The notes beneath the pieces are model-generated. The model ran no database searches. It was not told the DNA's origin and saw only the letters and a list, made by a program, of their open reading frames with translations. This document shows positions 11,757-22,278 of a DNA stretch of 64,000 nucleotides, one piece after another. The stretch is from Lojkania enalia (lineage: Eukaryota > Ascomycota > Dothideomycetes > Pleosporales). The stretch is taken from contig ML986706.1 in assembly GCA_010094045.1 (NCBI GenBank), positions 1-64,000 on the forward strand, read 5' to 3'. The stretch's first letter is position 1; the number at the start of each line of letters is the position of its first letter. A program made the position numbers and the translations under genes.

Positions 11757-13019
11757 ATGCCTTACTCACTCCCAAGCTCCGCCAAACCATTCACACTCAA
11801 TATCTCGGAGGCGGACTTCTCTGAGTTCAAGCAGCTCCTCCAGGTCTCAAAAATAGGGCCCCTCATTTATGAGAGCAATCAAGAAGACGGACGCTACGGC
11901 GTGTCGCGTCAATGGCTCGCGAACGCGAAAGAGTACTGGTTGAACAAATATGATTGGCGGGCTGAAGAGAAGCACATCAACTCATTCCCCAATTATACAA
12001 TGACTATCGAAGATCTCACTATTCACTTCGTGGGACTATTCTCTGAGAAAAAGGATGCGGTTCCCATTGTGTTCATGCACGGTTGGCCAGGAAGCTTCAT
12101 CGAATTCCTCCCCGTGGCTGAACTGATTCGGAAGAAGTATACACCAGCCAGCCAACCCTATCACATAATCATTGCTTCGCTGCCCGGATACACACTGAGC
12201 TCCAGCGGACCCCTCGATAAAGACTGGACGTTACAGGACACAGCCCGCATCATTAACACGTTGATGAACAACCTCGGATTCGAGAAGTACATTGCCCAAG
12301 GCGGCGACGTCGGCAGTTTCGTCTCCACCATTCTCTCTGCCACGTACGATTCTTGCGTCGGAATCCACGGTGCGTATACATCTCTCGTCCCATTCAACAC
12401 AAACGTCTAATCAAGCAACCAGTCAACTTCCTCAGCACCCCGCTCCCCTCATCAACTGACAGCCTCAGCGCCTTGGAACAAAAGGCTCTGGCCCGCGCAG
12501 CCACCTTCCGCGAAACCGGCTTCGCCTACGGCCAAGAGCATGCCACGCGGCCCAGTACCATCGGGCTCGTCCTCTCCACTAACCCGCTCGCCCTCCTCGC
12601 TTGGTAAGCTCCTATCTGCACCACATTCACCACATTCCTATCCACATAGCAAATAGTAACACTAACCATCTAGGATCGCCGAAAAATTCCTCGAATGGAC
12701 AGACGACTCCCCTCCCCTCTCCACCATCCTAACAAACGTCAGTCTCTACTGGTTCACATCTTCCTTCCCACGCTCCATATACCCCTATCGGCAACTGCTA
12801 CTAGGCAATCGACCTGAGCCGCCGTACTTGAGCAAGCCGCTCGGCTTTAGTTTCTTCCCTTTGGAGTTATTTCCGGGAGTGAGGAGCGAGGTAGAAAAGA
12901 GGGGGAATGTTGTGTTTTATCGGGGGCATGAGCGGGGAGGACATTTTGCAGCGTTGGAGAGGCCGGAGTGGGTATTGGGGGATGTGGAGGAGTTTGTTGC
13001 GGTCGCTTGGGAGAAATAG
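11757..13019 (+). CDS. epoxide hydrolase, microsomal-type alpha/beta hydrolase
   Basis: Three exons (11757-12369, 12423-12603, 12674-13019) encode 379 residues. The N-terminal part is the epoxide hydrolase N domain (PFTLNISEADFSEFKQLL, ..YGVSRQWLANAKEYWLNKYDW). It is followed by the oxyanion motif HGWPGS (from residue 108). The nucleophile Asp lies in GGDVGS (about 184), where the equivalent elbow of other alpha/beta hydrolases carries Ser. The catalytic His lies in RGGHFAALERPE (about 355). This is the set expected of a fungal microsomal-type epoxide hydrolase, which opens epoxides to diols in detoxification or secondary metabolism. No signal peptide is seen. Both introns (53 and 70 bp) restore conserved sequence: GIH-VNFLS and LLAW-IAEKFLEW. 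The start ATG at 11757 is the second start-type codon in the frame and the first real ATG. Substrate unknown. Confidence 0.9.
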
Positions 13020-13471
13020 GACATGCAGAATTTCTCGTTTTCCCTTTTCTCTTCCCTTTTTTTTCATTTTATTTTATTTTTATTTTATTTTCTTTCTTTT
13101 TTTTTGTGGGTGCATGGTCAGAGGAGAGGGAGGGAAGAATGGTGAGGAAGCGAGAGACTAGGTTTGCAAAGGTAGAAATATGGTGGAGGTGATGGATATA
13201 ATACAATAGACAAGCTCAAAGGTATAGCCGCTATGCTCTCAGTTAGTAAATCTCAATAACTGAATTCACGCTGTTAGAAATCACTACTTGCAGCACAAAG
13301 GAGATTTGTTTAAGAAGCGTTGCTGGCATTCGGAAACGACTGTTGTAATCGAACTACAATCAAAAAAGAACCAGTCTACAAACGCCGCCCAATGCAAGCC
13401 CCAACTCTAAACTAAACGACGCAACACCTCCCTACAATAATTCCCGCCGTTCAACTTGTAATAATCCCCCA
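13020..13471. other. intergenic region with T-rich tract
   Basis: Convergent 3' region between the epoxide hydrolase and the small secreted protein. It contains a T-rich, low-complexity stretch around 13040-13105. No gene seen. Confidence 0.6.
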
Positions 13472-14053
13472 TTAATTCTCGACAGCCCGGCCCATTATAC
13501 GGGAAGATCCGATCGAGCGCTTGTTGTAGTCGGGATCATTCGACGAGTCGCCATTGACCGGGAACGCGCACTTGCACTTCTGTTCGGCAGTGACGTCGTG
13601 TGACGCATCGACACAGTCGCAGTGATTGTTGTTGATGGAGAACTTGCCATCGCCGTACTTGAAGCTAAAATACGCCTCGCCGCTGCCGGACATGCCCCCC
13701 ACATCCGTGACGCTGAGCACCCAGTCGAGGAAATTCTCTTTGATGATATAGGGTACACCGCAGTCGTTGCCTTCGGAGCCTGGATCATACTTGCCCCTGA
13801 GCTTGCACTCGTTATCGAAGATGTAGAAGTCGGCGCCACCGACATAGCCGTTGTTGCCAGGTACTGGGACTGAGACGGCGTGGGTGTGCATGCTGAAGGT
13901 CCAGTCGCCTTCACCTTGCGACTTGCAGAGTTTCTCGTCCGTCTCCTTTTTGCCGGCGTCATTCTCGGCTTTGTTCCCAAGTTGGCATTCTGCCGTGGCT
14001 TGCGAGAGGACGGAGGCGAGGGCCACCTGGAGAAGAAGCGACTTGAATTGCAT
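13472..14053 (-). CDS. small secreted cysteine-rich protein, function unknown
   Basis: Single exon, 193 residues. The N terminus MQFKSLLLQVALASVLSQATA is a clear signal peptide with an AxA-type cleavage site. The mature part of about 172 residues has eight cysteines, an even number that suggests four disulfides, including a CDC pair and a CKC pair near the C terminus. A dibasic KR site about 15 residues from the end could be cut by a Kex2-type protease. No catalytic motif or known fold is recognised. It lies alone at the edge of a gene-poor, transposon-bearing block, a setting where effector-like genes are often found in plant-associated fungi; that is context, not proof. The start is the first ATG of the frame and is needed for the signal peptide. 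Confidence 0.8.
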   Translation of the reverse strand: MQFKSLLLQVALASVLSQATAECQLGNKAENDAGKKETDEKLCKSQGEGDWTFSMHTHAVSVPVPGNNGYVGGADFYIFDNECKLRGKYDPGSEGNDCGVPYIIKENFLDWVLSVTDVGGMSGSGEAYFSFKYGDGKFSINNNHCDCVDASHDVTAEQKCKCAFPVNGDSSNDPDYNKRSIGSSRIMGRAVEN

Positions 14054-16540
14054 GATGTTGTTCTTAAGTGGGAAAAATAACAGATGTATGAAGTATAAGT
14101 GGAATATTCGAAATTTTTTTGGAATTTATTGCACAGTGAGTAAAGAGGCTCGATGATTGTGATGATGGCATTTCTGTTCGAGAACTCGAAGCCCTCTTAT
14201 ACCTACTCCTCCTTTCATGCTGCACGAGTTTATCACCTCTTCCACGTCAACGGAGAGCCTAGTTTCATGCTAGAAGGGCTATGCACGCAGAATTCCGTTT
14301 GGTGTGGATTCTACTACGCGCTGGCCTAGCAGGGCGTTCAAGTGGGAATTCCATCCCTCTCTCCCCCCCAGCATCTGTTGTTTGTTCAGCAAGGCACTCA
14401 ACAAGTTATATGACACCAAGTGGCCTTTGTAGGATGGAGGGCTATGAGGACTAGACATGTGCTGGATGGTTGTTGAGGCTCTGGTAGGGTACAGCCAGCA
14501 GCTTCAGCACTCCGCAGGGTTCACATGCCGCTCATCCACCTGGGCACCCAACCTATTGGAAGGTCACTCAAAAGGCATTCGGGAATTGTATCCAACGCAG
14601 AAATTAGGCACCCGTTGGATGGAATCGGCTACCTTGTATCCCGCACTGATAAATTCGATTCAATAGCGCATCCTCACCCAATGCACTGGACTACCGCTAG
14701 ACTGGTCGTCAGGAGTCCATCCCCATCAGCGACCTGGCTAAATACTCAAAGATTAGGTCTCATATTTACATTCTCGAGCATTGTTCATGCGTTTCTTGCC
14801 GCCCGGAGTGGTACGCATACGAAGAACTCCCTCGAAGGGTGGTGGCCTTACGCCCGCTTGGCAGCTCCGACCGTACAATCAAATGTAGTCTTTGCCGCCT
14901 AGGCACATGGCGGTTACCATCCCTCACCGTTTCAAACCACTTCCAAGCCATGTCCGGGGCGAAAAACATGAGGCTACGACACCGATTTTGAAATAGATCG
15001 AAAGATGAACCAGGCTGACAACTTGGTCCGGGACGCGATATCTAATCTAGCTCCCACTACTCCTATAGGACTATCGCAAAACGCGGTGCTACTAATATAT
15101 CCCACCACTACTTTAGAAAATACGCTTGGAATTGCTTGCGTCAACTGTACACACACGGTGCCTACGAGACAAAAAAGACAAGGAGAAGGGCCGAAAACCA
15201 AGATTGCCCGTCCATCCCCTACCGTATCTACTCTCCCACAGCTTCCAAGGTTCTGGTGGACCTTGATCATGACCGCCTGATGTTACAGAGCACATCTTCT
15301 AGCCGATTTAAATTGTTTCATTTACCAATCGGAACGGATTTATAACGCGCCAGCCCATTAAGATGCTGTAGTGGGGCAGTTTCTTGCTTTTAATCCTTAC
15401 CCGAGCTAGAGTCCTGTTTAACGATAAGGTTAAAGGGTGGCTTGATTAGGCGGGCGAATTTGCAAGAGGGGAGTGGGTGAGTGTTGAAAAAGAAGTTTAT
15501 GTTGTATGTGCTCTGCCACGCCGCACACAAGAAACCCTTCTGAGATCTGAATAAGCATGTAGTGATGTTGGCAATCCTTCTCAAGGTGGAAAATCTTGGC
15601 TTAGGCGTTCCGCCAATGTGTAAGCCTTGGGTCAAGAAGTTGGACGTAGTTGTGCATTTTAACCCGGAATGATGATACTATTCTTCCTTCTGGACAAGCC
15701 CCCTAAAGGACAACCTGCTATTCAAAATAATACATTGTTTTCTTCGTATTCGAAGTTTAGAATTAGTTTAATGCCTCCATGCATTGTTATGATACAGGAT
15801 TATGAGAAGCGGATTAATGAATGAGCGAAAACAGATTGCCAAACGCCGAATCCGAATTTCTTTTTCACAAGTTTATTACTGGCTATTTGTTCCTTCCCCT
15901 CTTCTCTTCAAATTGATATTAAGGCATTCAATAGCAGTGCCGCACTCGTGATCTTCTTTCATCTGCAAGCGCCTACCAACGCAATCTGTTGCCACAAAAG
16001 CCTTCCTACAGATAAGGAATATACCAATCCGCTAATACTTGGAACGAATTGTAAGGCCTACAGCTTCGCCATGCCGATCCAAATTTCCAAGGCGTGTCAA
16101 AACGCCCGATAGGATCGCAGTGCATGGTGGTGGGCAGCACGCCAAGCCTCGAAACCGCGCCACATCTCCTATGAGCCACGTTCCGGACACTTTGTGACCG
16201 CAGTATAGTTTTATGAGTGATGGTGCTAAGGCATCCGGTAGTTGATCTCGTGGGAGGCCAGTGTCGATGAATTAGTTCCCTAAATAGCGATATTCAAGAC
16301 TAAAAGGCTTTAGCCTCGAGCCGAGTATTAGATTCCAAGGCTTAGCTGCTCTGAATCTACTGTAGTTTCTTGTCGGATGCCGCAACTGTATGATACCTCC
16401 TCGCCCGCATATCCATGAGCTAGTGGCTACCCATATTTCCAAGCCCCGTGGATATGTACCTACGTATCGCTATCTAGCGATCCCAGTAGCTACGAACTGC
16501 CTCGTGCTCAGACGAATCCACCGCTCTATTTTCTATACTA
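14054..16540. other. gene-poor stretch 5' of the retrotransposon
   Basis: About 2.5 kb with only short, unconvincing open frames on either strand. Base composition is mixed and not as TA-rich as the neighbouring element. I see no conserved protein fragment, tRNA-like cloverleaf or repeat. The first part must hold the promoter of the minus-strand secreted protein gene. Confidence 0.6.
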
Positions 16541-16545
16541 GTGAT
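16541..16545. repeat. target site duplication, left copy (GTGAT)
   Basis: GTGAT directly precedes the 5' LTR and recurs directly after the 3' LTR at 22274-22278. A perfect 5-bp duplication is what LTR-element integrases make. Confidence 0.9.
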
Positions 16546-16670
16546 TGTTACGGCTAAGCTATTCACAGTTAGCCCCTTGGCAGGTCCAGGGATATATATG
16601 TAGCATGTCTCGCATTTCTAGTCAATAGACGCAGTTTTCCAATCCTCATCAGAGCCAGCCAGCTCTGACA
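16546..16670 (+). repeat. 5' LTR of copia-type element (125 bp)
   Basis: Starts TGTTACGGC and ends CTCTGACA, so it has the standard TG..CA ends. The same sequence recurs at 22076-22273 (interrupted by a gap). The parts of the two LTRs that I could compare look identical by eye, which suggests a fairly recent insertion. Unlike the body, it keeps many CpA/TpG steps and does not look mutated. Confidence 0.92.
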
Positions 16671-16681
16671 GTTATGAGCCC
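16671..16681 (+). other. primer binding site, half-tRNA type (initiator Met anticodon stem-loop)
   Basis: GTTATGAGCCC directly abuts the 5' LTR. It is the reverse complement of GGGCUCAUAAC, which matches the anticodon stem-loop (CAU anticodon) of fungal initiator tRNA-Met as I recall it. It does not match a tRNA 3' end. Drosophila copia and yeast Ty5 prime from this internal region using a cleaved half-tRNA. Confidence 0.75.
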
Positions 16682-18679
16682 GGAAGCCCTTTAACTACTG
16701 CTGCGTTCCACACAGACAGACTAGAGCTGATTGATGTAGGCTTAGTCAGTTAATTATATCTTATTTATCAAGACCTCAGTCACCTCGACGTCGCTAGGCT
16801 AGCTAGGAAGCTAGAGAGCTTAGAACTAGTTGTAGCAGAAACCTTAATAGATTAACGCGATATAGTATATTAAAAAGATAACAGAATCAGATCTACTTAT
16901 TACCAAGGCTATAGTTATTCTCGATAAGCTAGAGCACTAGATATAGTAGTTGTTTCTACAGAAGGACAGCGCGGACCGGAACTAGCTCTAGAAATATATA
17001 GACCCAGACCTTAGTAAGAAGCTAGTCCTTTAACTAGACGCTGAGAAGCTAATTAAGAAGCAGTTTGGAGATTTCTACAGGATAGATAGTAATACTAAGG
17101 TAGTAGATACTAAAGTAGATATTATAGATCTGACTGATTAAGAATTAGTAAAATATAAAGCCCAGTATAGAATATACAGCTATAGTAAGGCGCGGTAGCT
17201 GTAGAAAGAGAAGACTCTTAGGGAATTCACGCAAGAGATATCGAGGACGATAGTAGTTTAATATATCTATCTAATTATAAACTATAAGACTATATATAAT
17301 TAACTATAGACTCTTAAAAAGTATTTCTACCTAAGTAAAGTTAAGCGCAGTATATAGCTATAGGCTTAATACTAGACGCTTAAGACACGATTAAGAAAGG
17401 GGAACTTAAATACCTAGTTTAAGGATTAACTTAAAATAACGCGCGTTATAAGTCTAGTAAGTATACTAGAAGTATAGGAGAATTAAGTTTAATAGAACTT
17501 TATTCTTATAGTTAAAAGCTTAAACAATAGCTAGGTAGTAAATAAGCTATTACTACTTATTAAGTCTAAAGTAGATAATAGGCTATATATAAGTATCTTA
17601 GACCTAGTAGTATAGTATATATTATACTATCGTTGTACTAGACTAGTTATATTAGAACTAGAGACGTTTACGATACTTAGTATTATACTATAATAACTAT
17701 AGTAGTTGTAGTAGACTAATAGTAGCTAGAAACCTTAACAATTAAAATAGATAATCTACCTCTATAGAGATAGTTATAAATTTAAGCAGTATTTATATAT
17801 TAACTTAATACTATACTTATTAAGCTAGTAGCTAGATTAAGATATTAAGTAGAAATTCTAAGAGTTTAGAATATTAAAATCTTCTAGATTAAAGGTACTC
17901 TATAATACTAAGAAGTAACTAGTAGTATTAGTAGGCTCTATAGACTCTATAATAGTCTTAGTACTAGTACTAAATATAATAAAAAGATAGGATAACAGGT
18001 ATTAACTATTAGAACTAGCTATAATAGCAGCTCTAAATCTAAGTTAATTAGTAAGATTTATAGCAGCTTTAACTCTATAGTTTAAAGTTATATAGGCTAA
18101 ATAGTATTAGTATTAGCTATTACTACTTAATAGATAGATTATAGACTCTAGCTTAAATATCTATATTACTAACAGCAAGTTTTATAGCTAGAAAATAATA
18201 TAGTAGCCTAGACTAGACAACTATATATATATAAGAGAACAGCTACTACTAATTTAAAAATAGGAAGAAGTTTAGTTATAGATATAGATGTCTACTAGAA
18301 TTAAGACTATCTTACTCTTATATATAGTATATATTCTAGAGATATTTATAAGCGTAGTTAGTCTCTTATACTATAATATAGTAGGGATTTATTTTAACTT
18401 AGGATAAGATTATCTATATTAGATAGATCTATTAAATATTATATACTATCTTAGGTATATATTTAAGTATTAGCTAATAGATATAAAGGATAGTATACAA
18501 CTATCTCTATTAGTATATATAGTATAATATAGACTAAGGCCTTCCTATATAACTTATAAGTAACTAGAACTTATACCTATATAAGCTTATAGGATATTTA
18601 ACTATACTAGCTAGAAGGTAGTTATTTATCTATCTACTTATATTTATAGGCTTAAGTTAATTAAGTAGTAGTAGGGGGT

Positions 18680-18680
<1 letters not shown>

Positions 18681-18710
<30 letters not shown>
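18681..18710 (+). repeat. (TAG)10 microsatellite
   Basis: Ten perfect TAG units in the integrase part of the RIP-mutated element. Read in the sense strand it is a run of stops or Ser/Val codons, depending on frame. It probably arose by slippage in already TA-rich sequence. Confidence 0.9.
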
Positions 18711-19358
18711 AGAAATTAAGCTCTAAAGTAGACAGAATATACCGTCTATATCTAGTCTAAGCTCTATAAGATAGTAAGTAGGAGAGCTTCTTAGGAACTA
18801 GTCTAGAAACTATTTAAGAGACTAGAGATAGATTTAGTCTAAATATACGATTAGTTAGAGTGTTACTATAATAGAAACCTCTAAATATTCTATATAGTCT
18901 ACTAGTATAGTAGATAGTATAAAGCCTATTACCTACTAAATAAGAATATAATAATACTATAATATATAGTATAGAGATTATTAGTTAAACTTAAAGCTTA
19001 GTTTAATATATAGATTAAAGCCGTTAGGCTTAATAGTAAACACAGATATTCTAAGATACTTAATATCTTTAAAAACCTAGGAATCTTAGTAGAACTATAA
19101 GTAGAGTATACTAAGGAGTAGAATAGTCTAATAGAGAGAGTAGGATAGTTACTAGTCGTATAGAGAAGAGCTATAAGGATAGACGCAGGGCTACTAATAG
19201 AGGTATTAAATAAGTACCTACTCTTAGCAATCTATCTCCTCAATTATATACTAACTAAAGCTCTAGACTAATATACCCTATATAAGATAGTACGCAGAAC
19301 TAGACTATTAGTAGCTTATTTTAATATACTAGAAGCTAAGTATAATATCTTATAGCTT

Positions 19359-19540
19359 TGAGTTACGGGTTAATAATATAGAGTTACCTAACCTAGGGTT
19401 GAAATAGCCGAATCGCACCCTGTAGGGATAGTAGTAATTCGTCTCTCTTTCATCAGCTATCTCTCTTCTAAGAGAACTGAATATACGAACATTTTAGCCC
19501 TGCTACTCTATCTATTGTTGCTACGCTGTAATCTATTATA
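19359..19540. other. GC-richer, little-mutated island inside the RIP-mutated element
   Basis: Between integrase-type sequence ending near 19350 and the following pol segment, about 180 bp keeps normal CpA, TpG and CpG steps (for example CGAATCGCACCCTG and TTTCATCAGC). Its base composition is unlike both neighbours. It interrupts the protein homology and starts TGAGTTACGGG, somewhat like an LTR edge. It could be a nested solo LTR or another short insertion. The exact borders are uncertain. Confidence 0.5.
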
Positions 19541-21870
19541 CTAGCCTATTATACTAAGGTATATATCCTAAATTATTACTTATACTAGAAAGAGAAGCTA
19601 TAATCTTATATATTAATTAGACGCCTTATAAAATATAACTCTATAAATATCTATCGTATCTAAATACTAGAGCTAGATAGAGTTATTAAAACTAGAGATA
19701 TTATTCTACTACCTATAGAATTGTATAAAGATCTTATCTTTCTAGATAAATAGATACTATATCTAGCAGCTGTAGTATTTAATATTAAAGAGAGCTATAA
19801 GTTAAATAATATAGAGTTTAAATAGATACTAGATTAATTAACTCTTTAATTATATAAAGAGATACTAGATAATAAGCTTAAGTAGTAGATTAAGTAATAG
19901 TTTAAGTAAGAGCTAGGTTAGTAATAATTAAATAAGCTAGCTAGAGTAGAGTATCTAATAGTTAGTAGTATTATAATACTAGAAAATACCCTAGAATTAT
20001 ATAGTTAAGATAATTATAATAAGTATCTAAAGGTAATAACTAACCTTTTTAAAGGCTAGTATTAGATTAAACTAGAAGTAGAAGCTCTAAACTAATAATT
20101 AAATAATATAAATAGACGCGATAAAATTAGTAGTTAGCTTAATACTAGAAATATTATAGAGACTAGAACTTGTAAAATACTCTATATATACTATACAGCG
20201 TTTATAGAAGTATTATAGTAGAAAATAAGTAGTAATATACTAGCTAATTAGCCTAAGATTAGTCTATATAAAAATTAGCTACTACTTCTACTAAAATAAT
20301 AGAAGTAGTTTAAGAGGTATCTATTTAAAATTAAATTTAAGAAAGTAGTAGTAGTAGAGCTTTAAAGCTATTATAGTAAGGGCTGTCTAGTTTATATAAT
20401 AAAGACTAGAGCTAGTATATAACTAGAAATTAAACTTCTACTACTAATATAGGTATTTATATATAAATTTAATAAGGATAGATATTTATATAAGTTTAAA
20501 GCAAGGCTAGTTATTAGAGAAGACTTATAATAGGACTAGGGAGATATATATACAGCTACTCTAGTAGTATAAGTATTTTAATTTCTAGTTACTCTAGTAG
20601 TAGCTTTTAAACTATATACCTATTAATATAATATTACTAATACTTTTTTAAATATACTATTAGATAGACTAATATATATCTATATACTAGAAGGATTTAT
20701 ATAGAAATTAGATAAGCTAGTAGAAATAAGAAAAGCTCTCTATAGCCTAAGAGATACTCTTCTACTCTAGTATAAGTACCTTAAGAGCTTGCTGCTTAAG
20801 CTAGAACTATAGTTAATCTAGAAGATCCTATATCTATTTAGAAGTAAGAGTCTAATAGTATTCTTCTATATTAATAATATAATTATTCTAGTCTACTTAA
20901 ACTACTTTACTATATATTAGTAATTTAAAGTAGGTTTAAAATTATAGTATAAGCTATATTTATTTAGACAGCTCTAGTAGTTTCTAGAAATTAGAATAGT
21001 CTAAGACTAGAATATAGGTAGAATCTAGCTTAATTAAGACTTATTTATTAATAAGATTATAGTTAAGTATAAACTATAGAAGTAGGAGTAGAGAAACTAT
21101 CCTATAGTACCTCTAGTTAATAACTATCTAGTATTAAGTATAGAAGAGCTAAACTATTAGAGAACTAAATATTATTAGCAACTAGTTAGATTTTTAAGAT
21201 ATCTAGTAGTTTATATACACCTAAATATCTTAAAAGCTTATTTAGCTCTAGTAATCTATTTTAAAAATCTAGAATAGAGTTATATTTAAGTAGTAGAGTA
21301 TATCTAGAAATATATAATTAGCACGAGAGGGCTAGGCTTATAAGTATCTAGACTAGATTAAGAAAACGCAACCTACCTTAATAATAAATATAAGCTACTA
21401 TTCTATAAAATATTAGACGTAGTATTTACAGATAATTAAAAAATATATTATAGTTTATAGGGCTACCTATTTAAGCTCTATAGCCTACCTATTAACTAGA
21501 AAGTAATAATACAGCGCTTGGTTACTAAATTAACAACTAAAGCTAAACTACTAGCTCTATCTATAGTAGGTAGTAAGCTATAATAGTAGACTAGGGTCTT
21601 TAATTATATAGGGTTTAGTATAAAGATAGTTCCTACGCTATTTTATAATAATTAGTAGATAGTAGGTATTACTACTAAAGTAGTAGATAGACTATAAACT
21701 AGGTTATATTATATAGACACTCATTAGATATAGATTCGATAAGAAGCTGAAGCAGGAAGGTTACAGGTTAGCTGGAAGCCGACAAACTAGATGCTAGCAG
21801 ACGGTCTTACAAAGGCACTGCCTAAGCAGAAGCACCTTACCTTTTTAAAGCAGCTCGGTCTCACAGAGGT

Positions 21871-22086
21871 ACCTAGACCAGTTGACTAGAAGGCAGCTTT
21901 ACTATTCACTGCAGCTGGGGGGGTATGTTACAGCTATACAAAGGTACCTAGACCAGTTAACTAGAAGGCAGCTTTGCTATTCACTGCAGCTGGGGGGGTG
22001 TGTTACGGCTATACAAAGGCACCTAGACCAGTTGACTAGAAGGCAGCTTTGCTATTCACTGCAGCTGGGGGGGTGTGTTACGGCTA
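21871..22086 (+). repeat. three tandem 75-bp units spanning pol end, polypurine tract and LTR start
   Basis: Units begin ACCTAGACCA at 21871, 21946 and 22021, exactly 75 bp apart. Each holds the last codons and stop of the pol frame, a G7 polypurine run and TGTTAC(G/A)GCTA, the first bases of the LTR. The third runs into the real 3' LTR at 22076. Differences between units are few, some of them G/A as in RIP or ordinary drift. Confidence 0.95.
22067..22075 (+). other. polypurine tract next to the 3' LTR
   Basis: GGGGGGGTG directly before the LTR start, the expected plus-strand priming site. Two further copies of the same G7 run lie upstream at 75-bp spacing. Confidence 0.7.
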
Positions 22087-22273
22087 AGCTATTCACAGTT
22101 AGCCCCTTGGCAGGTCCAGGGATATATATGTAGCATGTCTCGCATTTCTAGTCAATAGACGCAGTTTTCCNNNNNNNNNNTGGCAGGTCCAGGGATATAT
22201 ATGTAGCATGTCTCGCATTTCTAGTCAATAGACGCAGTTTTCCAATCCTCATCAGAGCCAGCCAGCTCTGACA
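22076..22273 (+). repeat. 3' LTR interrupted by an assembly gap
   Basis: 22076-22170 equals LTR bases 1-95. After ten Ns, 22181-22273 equals LTR bases 33-125. LTR bases 33-95 are therefore present on both sides of the gap. One LTR of 125 bp explains both halves if the flanking contigs overlap by 63 bp. Confidence 0.9.
22171..22180. other. assembly gap (10 N)
   Basis: Ten Ns inside the 3' LTR. Sequence on either side repeats the same 63 bp, so the gap is better read as two overlapping contig ends joined without merging than as missing DNA. A hidden tandem array cannot be excluded. Confidence 0.95.
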
Positions 22274-22278
22274 GTGAT
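22274..22278. repeat. target site duplication, right copy (GTGAT)
   Basis: Perfect match to 16541-16545 directly after the CA end of the 3' LTR. Confidence 0.9.

Larger units (their letters stand above)
16546..22273 (+). mobile_element. full-length Ty1/copia LTR retrotransposon, heavily RIP-mutated and dead
   Basis: Flanked by 125-bp LTRs and a GTGAT duplication. The coding body is riddled with TAG/TAA stops, yet family motifs can still be traced in order: a zinc-knuckle remnant near 17755-17800; a protease remnant (IIDSS..IYITNSK) at 18138-18183; an integrase C-terminal remnant around 19080-19350; reverse transcriptase (YKFNK..YLYKFKARLVI) near 20455-20515; a YxDD-equivalent site now reading YINN near 20867-20878; and RNase H around 21400-21720, ending in MLADGLTKALPKQKHL near 21790-21840. 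Integrase before reverse transcriptase places it in the copia superfamily (Pseudoviridae-like). Remaining C is mostly in CT/CC and G in AG/GG contexts, which is the mark of CpA-to-TpA change on both strands (RIP). No intact open frame remains, so it cannot be autonomous. Confidence 0.93.

Noticed and set aside
14457..15635. Several overlapping short frames on both strands
   Set aside because: None exceeds about 125 codons, no splice pairing gives a family-like protein, and no motif stands out.
21871..22086. CRISPR-like regular repeat
   Set aside because: Units are directly adjacent without unique spacers, lie in a retrotransposon, and the genome is eukaryotic.
21882..22133. 83-codon open frame made of repeated segments
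   Set aside because: It is only the translation of the 75-bp tandem units at the element's 3' end.
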